Origin: Flavimaribacter sediminis
GTDB lineage: Bacteria; Pseudomonadota; Alphaproteobacteria; Rhizobiales; Rhizobiaceae
DNA: 64,000 nucleotides
Assembly: GCF_019492055.1 (NCBI RefSeq)
Contig: NZ_JAICBX010000003.1
Span: 496,001-560,000 of the forward strand
Reading direction: 5' to 3'
Shown here: one piece after another, positions 18,058-27,168 of the stretch
How the letters are laid out: each line of letters starts with the position of its first letter
Numbering within the stretch: the stretch's first letter is position 1
The notes under the pieces: generated by a model
Databases searched by the model: none
Told to the model about the DNA's origin: nothing
What the model saw: only the letters and a program-made list of their open reading frames with translations
Program-made: the position numbers and the translations under genes

Positions 18058-19083
18058 TTAGAAGCGGGACCGGAAATTGTTGGCGGCTTCGATGCCGGCT
18101 TTCTGTTCCTCTGCGGTCAGGCCTTGAAAGAAATCCTCAAGCGACGCGTCCTCCAGTCCCGCGCGACGGGACAGGATATACCATTTGGCGGCCTCGATGG
18201 GATCAGGGCGGGTGCCGATGGCGTTGATATAGAGATGCGCGATCCTGTTCTGGGCCATGATGTTTCCGGAATTCGCCGCCCGGCGCATCCAGCCGAAACC
18301 GGCGTCGAAATTGATATCGCCGCCGATCCCGTCGATCAGCCACACGGCGATGTCGAGCTGGGCGGTGTCATAACCCGAACGCGCGGCGCGTATCATCCAT
18401 TTCCGCGCCTCGTCCAGATCCGGCTCGGTGTTGCCGATGCCGTAGGCGCGGATCTGGGCAAGCGCGAATTGCGCGTCGGCGATGCCCGCCTCCGCCGAGG
18501 CGAGCATATAGGGCAGCGCCGCCTTTATCCCCTCACTACCCGGCTGGTCGGTGATCAGCAATTGTCCGTAGTTGAACTGCGCCGACGAGTTTCCGGCGTC
18601 GGCCGCCTTCTTCATCAGTTCGCGGGCGCGATCCCGGTCCTTTTCGACCTGCGTGCCTTCAAGCAGCATGAGAGCATATTTCAACTGCGCCGCCGGATCA
18701 CCGCTTTTAGCGGCCGCCGAATACCAGAACGCCGCCTCATCGGGATCTTTCGGAACGCCAAGGCCCCGTGAATAGATTTCCGCCACCAGCGTCTGGGCGG
18801 CCGGATCGCCGAGCTTGGCGCGCGGCAGCGCGAATTCAAGCGCCGTCAGATAATATCCGCGCTGAAAGGCGCCATAGGCGATATCGGCGCCTTCTTCCGT
18901 CGGAGTTTCGGGCGCATCCTCCGCCGTATCGGTCTCCGCCGCCGGCTCGTCCGGAATATAGTCGTCCTGCGGCAGCGCCGGATGGTCGTTATCGGCGAAA
19001 GGCGACGGCGCGGCGGGCTGTGCCTGCGCGGCGACGGCGCCCTGCAGCCCCAGCGCCAGCAATATGAGCATGATCCTTTTCAT
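18058..19083 (-). CDS. Sel1-repeat (TPR-like) periplasmic protein
   Basis: A 341-residue protein with a signal peptide (MKRIMLILLALGLQGAVAAQA). An acidic, Pro-rich linker (about 25-65) follows, then roughly five Sel1-like repeats (about 85-310), for example GDPAAQTLVAEIYSRGLGVPKDPDEAAFWYSAAAK in part. Such proteins act as scaffolds in the envelope; the partner is unknown. The stop of the upstream thiE-like gene is 10 bases before its start, so the two are probably cotranscribed. Confidence 0.85.
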   Translation of the reverse strand: MKRIMLILLALGLQGAVAAQAQPAAPSPFADNDHPALPQDDYIPDEPAAETDTAEDAPETPTEEGADIAYGAFQRGYYLTALEFALPRAKLGDPAAQTLVAEIYSRGLGVPKDPDEAAFWYSAAAKSGDPAAQLKYALMLLEGTQVEKDRDRARELMKKAADAGNSSAQFNYGQLLITDQPGSEGIKAALPYMLASAEAGIADAQFALAQIRAYGIGNTEPDLDEARKWMIRAARSGYDTAQLDIAVWLIDGIGGDINFDAGFGWMRRAANSGNIMAQNRIAHLYINAIGTRPDPIEAAKWYILSRRAGLEDASLEDFFQGLTAEEQKAGIEAANNFRSRF

Positions 19084-19093
19084 CGCCGGGCAC

Positions 19094-19738
19094 TCAATCG
19101 TCAAACCGTGGCGCTTTTTCGTCAAGCAACGCATTTACAGCCGCGACGATCTGCGCTGCTTGCGCGGGCTCGGCGAACACGGCGGATCCGAGCGCAACGA
19201 AATCCGCGCCGTGCTCCGCGACGGTCAACGCGCTTTCGGGATCGAGCCCGCCCATGACGAGGCTGGGAATCTGCACCATTTCCGACCACCATTCGGCGAG
19301 CGCGAGGTTCTTCGAATGCGGCTCCGGCTTGATGTCGCCCCTGAGCTTTCCGAAAAACACGTAGTCGGGCTGGGCTTCGCCGGCGTCCAGCGCGGCGTGG
19401 CGGGTCTGCGGATTGCCGCCGCCGACGATGAGCTGCGGCGCATGTTTTTCCACGGCCTCGCGCAAGGCGGTCGCCGGACCGTCAATATGCAGCCCGTCGG
19501 CCTTGACGCGCATGGCGATCCGCTCTTCCCCGCACACCAACGCCGCGACGCCCTTTTCCTGGATCACCGGGACCGCCCTGGCGGCGACTTTCTGAAAGTC
19601 CGCCTCGTTGAGATCCCCCTGCGGAAGAATAACGGTCGCGACGTCGCCGCCGCGCAGCGCGTCGCCGAGCACGCTGGCGAGCGCGTCCGGATCAGCGATC
19701 GGCGGCGCAATGAGGACGAGACGGCAACGGCTGGTCAT
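19094..19738 (-). CDS. Thiamine phosphate synthase-like protein (ThiE/TenI fold)
   Basis: A 214-residue TIM-barrel protein of the TMP synthase/TenI family. DGLHIDGP, LIVGGGNPQTRH, PDYVFFGKL and the phosphate-site GADFVALGSAVF align with ThiE. However, the usual ThiE segments of the type GVHLGQ and the P-T-x-T-K loop are altered. It may be a divergent second ThiE or a TenI-like protein rather than the main thiamine enzyme. No TPP riboswitch is evident upstream. Confidence 0.75.
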   Translation of the reverse strand: MTSRCRLVLIAPPIADPDALASVLGDALRGGDVATVILPQGDLNEADFQKVAARAVPVIQEKGVAALVCGEERIAMRVKADGLHIDGPATALREAVEKHAPQLIVGGGNPQTRHAALDAGEAQPDYVFFGKLRGDIKPEPHSKNLALAEWWSEMVQIPSLVMGGLDPESALTVAEHGADFVALGSAVFAEPAQAAQIVAAVNALLDEKAPRFDD

Positions 19739-19948
19739 GATCTTCCGGCTCCGGGCCTGGCGTTGGGCGTGGCGCGATTTGCGCCGGCGCGTTCAATTCG
19801 CCGGGCGCTGTGTGGTTTTCTGCAATGAAATTCGCTATCAAGCACGCTGTTCGCTTCTGCCGCTTCCATTTCAATCCACGGTTCGAGCACGAATTTCGAA
19901 ACGGGACTATCCTGGTTCCCGATAGACCACCTTTTGTGAAGGATCAAC

Positions 19949-20722
19949 ATGCCGACCGATCTTGCATTCTATGCGGCAGCCATTACTGCCGTGGTCCTGG
20001 TCGGCCTGTCGAAGGGCGGTTTCGGCGGCGCCCTCGCACTGATAGGCGTTCCGATACTCGCTCTTGTCGTGCCTCCGGTGAAGGCGGCGGCGATCATGCT
20101 GCCGATCCTGATCGTCATGGACATTGCCAGCCTGTGGGCCTGGCGACACTACAATGACATGAGGACCTTGAAATATCTCGTTCCGGGATCTCTCTTGGGG
20201 CTGTCAATCGGCTGGATCACCGCGGCCTGGCTCGACGATGCGCTGATTCAACTTCTGCTTGGATGTGTCGCCGTCATTTTCGTCGCCAGAATGGTGTATC
20301 AGCAATTCTTCGCTTCCGAGGCGGTGCGCGGCAAACCGGCGCAGCACAATCCGGTCAAGGGAACGTTCTGGGGAACGGTCGCCGGCTTCACGAGCTTCGT
20401 GTCCCACGCGGGCGGGCCGCCCTTTCAGATCTACACGGTGCCGCTGAAGCTCGACCCGAAGCTGTTCGCCGGCACCAGCGCCCGGTTTTTTGCGCTGATG
20501 AACTTTCTGAAGCTCGGACCCTATTTCGCGCTCGGCCAGTTCGACACATCGAACCTTGCGACAAGCGCGGTGCTTCTGCCGCTCGCGCCTGTTGCGACCC
20601 TTGCCGGCGCCTGGATCGTCAAGCGAATGAGCCCGAAGGTCTTCTATCCGTTCATGTATGTTCTGATCGTACTGACCGGACTAAAGCTTGTTGCCGACGG
20701 GCTGCTTGCTGTAATGCAATAG
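19949..20722 (+). CDS. TSUP-family sulfite/anion exporter (TauE/SafE)
   Basis: A 257-residue polytopic membrane protein. The N-terminal FYAAAITAVVLVGLSKGGFGGALALIGVPIL is a typical TSUP half-repeat, with the second in GTVAGFTSFVSHAGGPPFQIYTVPL. About eight membrane segments are expected. The family moves sulfite, sulfoacetate or other organic anions; the substrate cannot be told here. GGATCAAC lies just before ATG 19949. The acyl-CoA ligase gene starts 28 bases later on the same strand, so they may be one unit. Confidence 0.88.
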   Translation: MPTDLAFYAAAITAVVLVGLSKGGFGGALALIGVPILALVVPPVKAAAIMLPILIVMDIASLWAWRHYNDMRTLKYLVPGSLLGLSIGWITAAWLDDALIQLLLGCVAVIFVARMVYQQFFASEAVRGKPAQHNPVKGTFWGTVAGFTSFVSHAGGPPFQIYTVPLKLDPKLFAGTSARFFALMNFLKLGPYFALGQFDTSNLATSAVLLPLAPVATLAGAWIVKRMSPKVFYPFMYVLIVLTGLKLVADGLLAVMQ

Positions 20723-20750
20723 CTTCAATTGCAGGCCAACCGGAGGAACC

Positions 20751-22394
20751 ATGTCGGCAAATCCCTTTGAAACCGATCTCGATCGCAACGCCGCCAATTA
20801 TCAGCCGCTGACGCCGCTGGCGCATCTGGCGCGCGCGGCTTACGTCTATCCGGACCACACGGCGATCATCCATGGCGACATGCGCATGGATTACCGGACC
20901 TTCTACAACCGGTCCCGGCAGCTTGCCTCGAGCCTGGCCGACCGCGGCATTGGCAAGGGCGACACGGTTTCCGTGATGCTGTCCAACACGCCGGCGATGC
21001 TGGAAGCCCATCACGGCGTTCCGATGACCGGCGCGGTGCTGCATTCCTTCAACACGCGGCTCGACGCCGCCGTCATCGCATTCCAGCTCGACCATGCGGA
21101 AACGAAGATCCTGATCGTCGACCGGGAGTTTTCCGCCGTGATGGCGGAGGCTCTGGCGATCGCCGACGTCGATCCGCTCGTCATCGACTATGACGATCCC
21201 GAATTCGGCGTCGACACGCCGTTTTCGAAAGGCGACAGGATCGGGACGGAAAACTATGAGGCGTTTCTGACCGCCGGCGATCCGGACTTCGAATGGACGT
21301 GGCCTGCCGACGAGTGGGATTCGATCTCGCTGAACTACACCTCCGGCACGACGGGCAACCCGAAGGGCGTCGTCTATCACCATCGCGGCGCGTCGCTGAT
21401 GGGTTACTCCAACGTGGTGGCCGCCGGAATGGGCCGCTTTCCGGTCTATCTGTGGACGCTGCCGATGTTCCACTGCAATGGCTGGTGCTTTCCCTGGACG
21501 CTGGGCGTTGTCGCCGGAACCCATGTCTGCCTGCGCTGGGTGCGCGCAAAGGCGATGTATGACGCGATCGCCGATCATGGCGTCACCCATCTGTGCGGGG
21601 CGCCAATCGTCATGTCGACCCTGCTCAACGCGCCGGAAGACGACAAGCGCGACTTCGACCAGACCGTTTCCTTCAACACGGCCGCCGCGCCGCCGCCCGA
21701 AAGGGTTCTCGAACAGATGGCCGACGCCGGGTTCGAGGTCGTTCACCTCTATGGCCTGACGGAGACCTATGGTCCGGCCGTTGTCAATGAATGGCACCGC
21801 GAGTGGGACAAGCTGGACAAACCCGTTCGAACCGGCCTGAAGGCAAGACAGGGCGTACGCTACAATGCGCTCGAAGATCTCGTCGTTCTCGACCCGGACA
21901 CCATGGAGCCGGTTCCGGGTGACGGCGAAACCATCGGCGAAGTCATGTTCCGCGGCAACATCGTCATGAAGGGTTATCTGAAGAACCCGAAGGCGAGCGC
22001 CGAAGCCTTTGCGGGCGGATGGTTCCACTCCGGCGATCTGGGCGTGATGCACCCTGACGGCTACATTCAGCTCAAGGACCGGTCCAAGGACATCATCATT
22101 TCCGGAGGCGAAAACATCTCCTCGATCGAGGTCGAGGACGCCCTCTACAAGCACGCCGCCGTCCAGGCCGCCGCCGTGGTCGCCAAGCCGGACGACAAGT
22201 GGGGCGAGACGCCCTGCGCGTTCATAGAGCTGAAGCCCGGACAGACGGCCGACGCGGAGGAACTGATCAGCCATTGCCGCAGTCTGCTCGCGCACTTCAA
22301 ATGCCCGCGCCACGTCGTTTTCCAGGAAATCCCGAAGACGTCGACCGGCAAGATTCAGAAATTCGTTCTGAGGGAGGCCGCAAAAGCCCTGTGA
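20751..22394 (+). CDS. Acyl-CoA synthetase (AMP-forming)
   Basis: A 547-residue ANL-superfamily ligase that activates a carboxylic acid to its CoA thioester through an acyl-adenylate. Motifs are YTSGTTGNPKGVVYHH (P-loop, about 197), YGLTETYGP, GDLGVMHPDGYIQLKDRSKDIIISGGENIS, and the catalytic-Lys segment TSTGKIQKF near the C-terminus. By overall look it belongs with the medium-chain and methylmercaptopropionate (DmdB-like) ligases; the true substrate is unknown. GGAGGAACC precedes ATG 20751. A hairpin without a T tract (22397-22418) follows the stop. Confidence 0.9.
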   Translation: MSANPFETDLDRNAANYQPLTPLAHLARAAYVYPDHTAIIHGDMRMDYRTFYNRSRQLASSLADRGIGKGDTVSVMLSNTPAMLEAHHGVPMTGAVLHSFNTRLDAAVIAFQLDHAETKILIVDREFSAVMAEALAIADVDPLVIDYDDPEFGVDTPFSKGDRIGTENYEAFLTAGDPDFEWTWPADEWDSISLNYTSGTTGNPKGVVYHHRGASLMGYSNVVAAGMGRFPVYLWTLPMFHCNGWCFPWTLGVVAGTHVCLRWVRAKAMYDAIADHGVTHLCGAPIVMSTLLNAPEDDKRDFDQTVSFNTAAAPPPERVLEQMADAGFEVVHLYGLTETYGPAVVNEWHREWDKLDKPVRTGLKARQGVRYNALEDLVVLDPDTMEPVPGDGETIGEVMFRGNIVMKGYLKNPKASAEAFAGGWFHSGDLGVMHPDGYIQLKDRSKDIIISGGENISSIEVEDALYKHAAVQAAAVVAKPDDKWGETPCAFIELKPGQTADAEELISHCRSLLAHFKCPRHVVFQEIPKTSTGKIQKFVLREAAKAL

Positions 22395-22469
22395 GACACG
22401 GCCGACGCGACGGCCGTGCTGGAAATGCCTGAAATGATTGGGATATGAGGCGCTTTTCGGCGAAGTACC

Positions 22470-22646
22470 CTAATGTGTTATCGAGCCGCGAATCCGCTCG
22501 ATTTCGTCTTTCAACCGTAGTTTTCGTCGTTTTATATCGGAAATCTCCGCATCGTCAGCCGAGGGCTGATTGAGCGCTGAATGGAGTTCTTCTTCCAGAG
22601 CGAAGTGTTTTTTCTCCAGCGTCTCAAGACGAGCTTCGATAGCCAT
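22470..22646 (-). CDS. DUF465 (YdcH-type) small coiled-coil protein
   Basis: A 58-residue protein, MAIEARLETLEKKHFALEEELHS, ending in KRRKLRLKDEIERIRGS. The family has a conserved K-rich helix pair and unknown function. GGAAAGGAG lies before ATG 22646 on the minus strand. It is divergent from a second DUF465 gene 257 bases away. Confidence 0.85.
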   Translation of the reverse strand: MAIEARLETLEKKHFALEEELHSALNQPSADDAEISDIKRRKLRLKDEIERIRGSITH

Positions 22647-22903
22647 TGAACGACTCCTTTCCAGTAATGTTTCCCCGCAACCGCAATTGCGGGATTTAGG
22701 GGCAGGCTCCATCACCAGCCACGCACATTGTGCCACTAAAATGTGGAGATTGTCGAAGCCTTATTTCAAGACCGTGGATAACTTTCTTTTTTGAATATTT
22801 TGCGCGGGCGAACAAAGTGGTACAGCACTTCTGCGTTATCGGGGCCGGGACACGGACAGGCGCGGATCGTCCGGAACGGCAGTGAATTTTCGGGGTAGTT
22901 GGC

Positions 22904-23107
22904 ATGGCGGATCAGGAACAGGCGGAATTGCGGCTCAGGGCTGCGAAGCTGCGTCAGGAACACGAAGATTTCGACGCCGCCATCACCGCCATGCTCGCCT
23001 ATGGCTGCGACGCCCTGCGCATTCAGCGCATGAAAAAGAAAAAGCTGGCTCTCAAGGACCTCATTTCCGAGATCGAGGACCAGATCCTGCCGGACATCAT
23101 CGCCTGA
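22904..23107 (+). CDS. DUF465 (YdcH-type) small protein, second copy
   Basis: A 67-residue relative of the neighbouring minus-strand gene. It shares the R-Q-RMKKKKLALKDLISEIED ending and the overall two-helix layout. No function is known. It starts at ATG 22904 and lies 42 bases upstream of purE on the same strand, so it may be cotranscribed with purEK. Confidence 0.85.
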   Translation: MADQEQAELRLRAAKLRQEHEDFDAAITAMLAYGCDALRIQRMKKKKLALKDLISEIEDQILPDIIA

Positions 23108-23149
23108 CGGCGCGGCCGCGCCACCAAGACCCAAGGAGTTCTCCGGATC

Positions 23150-23647
23150 ATGTCAGACACGCCCGCACCCGTCGCCATCATCATGGGCAGCCAGTCGGAC
23201 TGGTCGACCATGCGCCATGCGGCGGAGACGCTCGACGAACTGGGCGTCGCCCATGAAGCGCTGATCATTTCCGCGCACCGCACCACGCAGCGCCTCTACG
23301 ACTTTGCGACAGGCGCGAGAAAAGCCGGATTCAAGGTCATCATCGCCGGCGCGGGCGGCGCGGCGCATCTTCCGGGCATGACGGCGGCGATGACGACGCT
23401 GCCGGTCTTCGGCGTCCCGGTCGAATCCAAGGCTCTCTCGGGCCAGGACAGCCTTCTGTCGATCGTCCAGATGCCCGGCGGCATCCCGGTCGGAACGCTG
23501 GCGATCGGCCGCGCAGGCGCGATCAACGCCGCGCTGCTCGCCACCGCCGTGCTCGCGCTTTCTGATGAAGCGCTCGCCGACCGTCTGGACACGTGGAGAG
23601 AGGACCTGACCGCCTCCATTCCCCTGCGACCGGTGGATTCGGAGTAG
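23150..23647 (+). CDS. purE: N5-carboxyaminoimidazole ribonucleotide mutase
   Basis: A 165-residue class I PurE that converts N5-CAIR to CAIR in purine synthesis. [12 protein letters not shown] (about 10-21), the active-site SAHRTT and [11 protein letters not shown] are all present. AAGGAG lies before ATG 23150. purK begins one base after its stop, a tightly coupled operon. Confidence 0.97.
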   Translation: MSDTPAPVAIIMGSQSDWSTMRHAAETLDELGVAHEALIISAHRTTQRLYDFATGARKAGFKVIIAGAGGAAHLPGMTAAMTTLPVFGVPVESKALSGQDSLLSIVQMPGGIPVGTLAIGRAGAINAALLATAVLALSDEALADRLDTWREDLTASIPLRPVDSE

Positions 23648-23648
23648 C

Positions 23649-24731
23649 GTGGTGACCTATCCCGACACCGCATTGCCGCCCGGCGCCGTCATCGGCGTCA
23701 TCGGCGGCGGCCAGCTCGGCCGGATGCTCGCGATGGCGGCCGCGAAACTCGGATACCGGACCTGCGTCCTCGAGCCGCAGGACGACTGCCCCGCAGCGCA
23801 AGTCGCCAATATGCAGATCGTCGCGCCCTATGACGACGAAGCCGCGCTGGAGCGCCTGAGCGCGGCGTGCGACGTGGTGACCTACGAATTCGAGAACGTT
23901 CCGGTCGGCGCCGCCCGCACGCTCGCCGGCAGGCTTGGCGTCTATCCACCGCCGCGGGCTCTGGAAATCGCGCAGGACCGCCTTGTCGAAAAGACCTTTC
24001 TGAACGAATGCGGGATCGACACCGCGCATTTCATCCCCGTCGACAGCCAGGCCGATCTGGAAGCCGCGCTCCGGCAGACTGACGGTCTCGGCGTCTTGAA
24101 GACGCGCCGGCTCGGCTATGACGGCAAGGGACAGATCGTGTTCAAGGGCGTCGACGGCGAGCATCAGGACGCCTTTCGCAAACTGGGCTCGACGCCGCTG
24201 ATCCTGGAAAGCTTCGTCGCTTTCGACCGGGAAATCTCGATCATCGCCGCGCGCGCCGCCGACGGATCCACCGCCATGTACGATCCGGCTGAAAACCGCC
24301 ACGAGGGCGGCATATTGAGGCAATCCACGGCGCCTGCGTCAATCTCGTCGGAAACGGCGGAGGCGGCGCGTGAAGCCGCGGCCCGGATTCTCGACAGCCT
24401 GGACTATGTCGGCGTCATCGGCGTCGAATTCTTCGTCCTTCCCGACGGCCGCCTGCTCGCCAACGAGATCGCGCCGCGGGTGCACAATTCCGGCCACTGG
24501 ACGGAAGCCGCCTGCGCCGTCTCCCAGTTCGAGCAGCATGTTCGCGCCGTATGCGGGCTGCCGCTTGGCGATTGCGCCCGGCGCTCCGACTGCGTCATGG
24601 AAAACCTGATCGGCGACGAAGTCGAACGCAGTTTTGGCATACTCGAACAGTCCGGGGCGGTGCTCCATCTCTATGGAAAGAAGGACGCCCGCCCCGGACG
24701 CAAGATGGGCCACGTCACCTGGCTGAAGTGA
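23649..24731 (+). CDS. purK: N5-carboxyaminoimidazole ribonucleotide synthase
   Basis: A 360-residue ATP-grasp enzyme that carboxylates AIR with ATP and bicarbonate, supplying PurE. IGVIGGGQLGRMLAMAAAKLGY forms the N-terminal nucleotide fold. LKTRRLGYDGKGQ is an ATP-grasp segment, and NEIAPRVHNSGHWTEAA is the family signature. The start is GTG at 23649 (or GTG 23652), with GGAG just upstream inside the purE end. Confidence 0.96.
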   Translation: MVTYPDTALPPGAVIGVIGGGQLGRMLAMAAAKLGYRTCVLEPQDDCPAAQVANMQIVAPYDDEAALERLSAACDVVTYEFENVPVGAARTLAGRLGVYPPPRALEIAQDRLVEKTFLNECGIDTAHFIPVDSQADLEAALRQTDGLGVLKTRRLGYDGKGQIVFKGVDGEHQDAFRKLGSTPLILESFVAFDREISIIAARAADGSTAMYDPAENRHEGGILRQSTAPASISSETAEAAREAAARILDSLDYVGVIGVEFFVLPDGRLLANEIAPRVHNSGHWTEAACAVSQFEQHVRAVCGLPLGDCARRSDCVMENLIGDEVERSFGILEQSGAVLHLYGKKDARPGRKMGHVTWLK

Positions 24732-24737
24732 TCCGCG

Positions 24738-25499
24738 TCAGACCTTGTTGATGGAATTGCCTCCGTCGACGACCATGGCCGATCCGGTCATGAAGCTCGA
24801 CCGGTCGGAGGCAAGGAAGAGCGCGGCTTCGGCGATTTCCCGCGCGTCCGCGATCCGCTTCAGCGCGTGAATGCTGTTGAGAAAGGCCAGGCGCTCCGGC
24901 TCTTCGTCGATATTGCCCGCCATTTCTGTCCGCGTACCGCCCGGAAGCAGCGCGTTTGCGCGAACGCCCTTAGCGCCATGTTCCGTCGCCAGAACCTGCA
25001 CCAGCCCGATGAGGCCCGCCTTGCTGGCCGCGTAAGCGCCCATGCCCGGAAACGCCGCCGAGTAGCCGACAAAACTGGACGTGAAGATGAGCGATCCGCC
25101 GCCGGACTTCAGCATCGCCGGAATCTGGTGTTTGGCTGCGTGGAAGGCGCTGGTGAGGTTTGTCGCCAGCGTCAGGCTCCAGTTTTCTTCCGTCATGTCG
25201 GGAATGGCGACGGCCTCGCCCGTCATTCCGGCGTTGTTGAAGCCGCAATCGAGGCGGCCGAAGCGATCAAGCGCGGTTGCGACAAGTTGCTCCGCATAGC
25301 CGACGTCGCACACATCGCCCGCAACGGCGATCGCCTCGCCGCCCTTGCCGACGATTTCGCCGGCGATCCTTTCCAGCGTCTCGCGACGACGCGCGCCGAG
25401 CACGAGCTTCGCCCCCTCTTCGGCGAACAGCCGCGCGGCCGCCTCCCCTATGCCGCTGCTTGCCCCGGTGATGATGACGACCTTGTTGTGTAATTGCAT
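24738..25499 (-). CDS. Short-chain dehydrogenase/reductase
   Basis: A 253-residue classical SDR. It has TGASSGIG (residues 11-18) for NAD(P), NNAG, a Ser in FTSSFVGYSAAFPG, and the catalytic YAASK. The C-terminal GSAMVVDGGNSI is typical. Substrate unknown. It is convergent with purK and downstream of a cytochrome P450 on the same strand with an 81-base gap, so the two could work in one oxidation pathway; that is only inference. Confidence 0.88.
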   Translation of the reverse strand: MQLHNKVVIITGASSGIGEAAARLFAEEGAKLVLGARRRETLERIAGEIVGKGGEAIAVAGDVCDVGYAEQLVATALDRFGRLDCGFNNAGMTGEAVAIPDMTEENWSLTLATNLTSAFHAAKHQIPAMLKSGGGSLIFTSSFVGYSAAFPGMGAYAASKAGLIGLVQVLATEHGAKGVRANALLPGGTRTEMAGNIDEEPERLAFLNSIHALKRIADAREIAEAALFLASDRSSFMTGSAMVVDGGNSINKV

Positions 25500-25580
25500 G
25501 GGACGATCTCCGTTGTTTTTCGATGGAGATCTCCTGCATCACGGCGGGGAAAGCCGATATCCGCTTCTTGCGAGGGAATT

Positions 25581-26747
25581 CTAGTCCCACACACACGGGA
25601 CGCAAAGCGGGCCGCGGAACGCCCAGCCGCCGAACCGCACATCCCTGCCCTCAGCAAGCCGAAGGTTCGGCAGGTTGTCGAATAGCTTCGGCAGGGCGAC
25701 TTCTGCAATTAAACAGCGCGAAGCCCAGGCCCCAGCGCAGAAATGAGGGCCAGCGCCGAAGGATAGCGACTTGGCGGTGTCGCGCGTCACATCAAACCGG
25801 TCCGGATCGTCGAATATGCTTTCATCCCTGTTGCCTGAACCGAACATCAGGAACACACGGTCCTCCGGCTCGAAGACGACGCCGTCCAACTCGTAGCGTT
25901 GCGCCACCCGACGCGGAGACATGCCGATGGGCGATATCCAGCGGGCGTATTCCTCAAAGGCCTGCAGCCATGTCGCCTCGCCGGACCGGATCCGCGCCAG
26001 CTCCTCTTCATGCGTGAGCAAGGCCCAGGCCACGCCCGCAATGGCGTCCCTCGGCTCGTTCTGCCCTCCGGAAATGGCGAGCTTGATATTCGCCCTGACC
26101 TGGGATTCCGCGAGGCCGGCCTGCAACTGGACGGACAGCAGGGAATGATCGGGATTGGCGACTGCTTCCGGCATCCGCTCGTCGATGTGGTCGTCGATGG
26201 AACGGGTGCAGTCGTGACAGTTCGCCTCGATCGCCAGGTCGCCGCCATAGTTGGCGCATCCGTCGATCATCCCCTGGCTCACCCGGTTCATCTCCGCGAA
26301 ATGCATGTTGGTGAGACCGGTGATCGCCTTTAGCGCTTCCGCCGAAACCGGCATCGCGAACGCCTCCACCAGATCGCATCGTCCCTCTGGCTTCAATTCT
26401 TCGAGAATACGGTCCGTCGCCGCCTCGAACGCCGCCTTCCAGACGGTGGCGACGGTTTTCGGCGAGACGGTAGGAAAGATCGCCCGGCGCTCCGCCATAT
26501 GCGCATCGCCGTCCTTGCGCATCATGTTCTCACCCATCAACCGCGACATCAGGCCGTCGGGCTGAACGGATGAAAAGACGTCGATCTTCTTCTCGTTGAC
26601 GAAAATGTCGTCGCGCCGCGTGATCAGCGTCGCCCCGAGTTGCTGCACATAGGCGACCGGTTTGTCCCGGCGCATGACCTTCAGATCCGGATAGGGATCG
26701 GTCCAGAAGGAACCCGGATCGATATCATAGTGTGGTGCATTCGACAT
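25581..26747 (-). CDS. Cytochrome P450 with atypical I-helix
   Basis: A 388-residue soluble bacterial P450. The heme-ligand loop is FGAGPHFCAGAW (near residue 340) and the ExxR motif is EYAR. The I-helix reads ISGGQNEPRDAIAG where most P450s have AGx(D/E)T, so the conserved acid-Thr pair for dioxygen activation is not in the usual form. This suggests an unusual reaction or a family with its own proton relay. No ferredoxin or reductase is adjacent. ATG 26747 (MSNAPHYDIDPG) is the family-like start; the frame upstream is not conserved. Confidence 0.88.
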   Translation of the reverse strand: MSNAPHYDIDPGSFWTDPYPDLKVMRRDKPVAYVQQLGATLITRRDDIFVNEKKIDVFSSVQPDGLMSRLMGENMMRKDGDAHMAERRAIFPTVSPKTVATVWKAAFEAATDRILEELKPEGRCDLVEAFAMPVSAEALKAITGLTNMHFAEMNRVSQGMIDGCANYGGDLAIEANCHDCTRSIDDHIDERMPEAVANPDHSLLSVQLQAGLAESQVRANIKLAISGGQNEPRDAIAGVAWALLTHEEELARIRSGEATWLQAFEEYARWISPIGMSPRRVAQRYELDGVVFEPEDRVFLMFGSGNRDESIFDDPDRFDVTRDTAKSLSFGAGPHFCAGAWASRCLIAEVALPKLFDNLPNLRLAEGRDVRFGGWAFRGPLCVPCVWD

Positions 26748-26966
26748 GGAACAAACTCCCCGTAGACTCAGGCGACGCCAAACTGCGCCATCTATGCGTT
26801 TCGGGCCGCCGGGACGCAAGTCTGCGACAGCGCGCGGTTGACAGAACGCAAGCTTGGCGCTAAACGCTGCCCAACACTTCGAGCGCGTCGCAAGGCGCGC
26901 TTTTGATTGTTTACAGGCCAGACGACCGCATTACCGGTTTCGGCCAATGACCATGGATCCGGAACA

Positions 26967-27092
26967 ATGAAAATCAAGAACTCTCTCAAGTCGTTGAAGG
27001 CGCGGCACCGTGAAAACCGCCTGGTTCGTCGCAAGGGCCGTATTTACGTCATCAACAAGCAGAACCCGCGTTTCAAGGCCCGCCAGGGCTAA
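26967..27092 (+). CDS. rpmJ: Ribosomal protein L36 (zinc-free form)
   Basis: A 41-residue L36, [20 protein letters not shown] and onwards, basic throughout. It lacks the CxxC/H zinc ligands of the other L36 form. Length and sequence are normal for the alphaproteobacterial form. It stands alone between divergent P450 and a TPR gene. Confidence 0.95.
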   Translation: MKIKNSLKSLKARHRENRLVRRKGRIYVINKQNPRFKARQG

Positions 27093-27141
27093 TACCGGGC
27101 GATCGGTTGACGATCACCAAAATTTGGCTTTGACCTTTTGC

Positions 27142-27168
27142 GCATGCGGCATAGATTTATCCGCATGC
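27142..27168. promoter_or_regulatory. Hairpin at the start of the TPR gene
   Basis: GCATGCGG (27142-27149) and CCGCATGC (27161-27168) are perfect 8-base arms around 11 bases. The two possible ATG starts of the TPR gene (27144 and 27165) lie one in each arm. In RNA the hairpin would bury them, so it may limit translation; as DNA it could be an operator. Confidence 0.4.

Noticed and set aside
19739-19948. TPP riboswitch controlling the ThiE-like gene
   Set aside because: I found no conserved THI-box sequence or matching stem pattern upstream of the gene on the minus strand.
20652-22313. Long antisense frame opposite the acyl-CoA ligase
   Set aside because: Shadow of a GC-rich gene; the ligase motifs on the plus strand are intact.
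22397-22418. Intrinsic terminator after the acyl-CoA ligase gene
   Set aside because: CACGGCC/GGCCGTG pair perfectly but no T tract follows, so it is not a convincing Rho-independent terminator.
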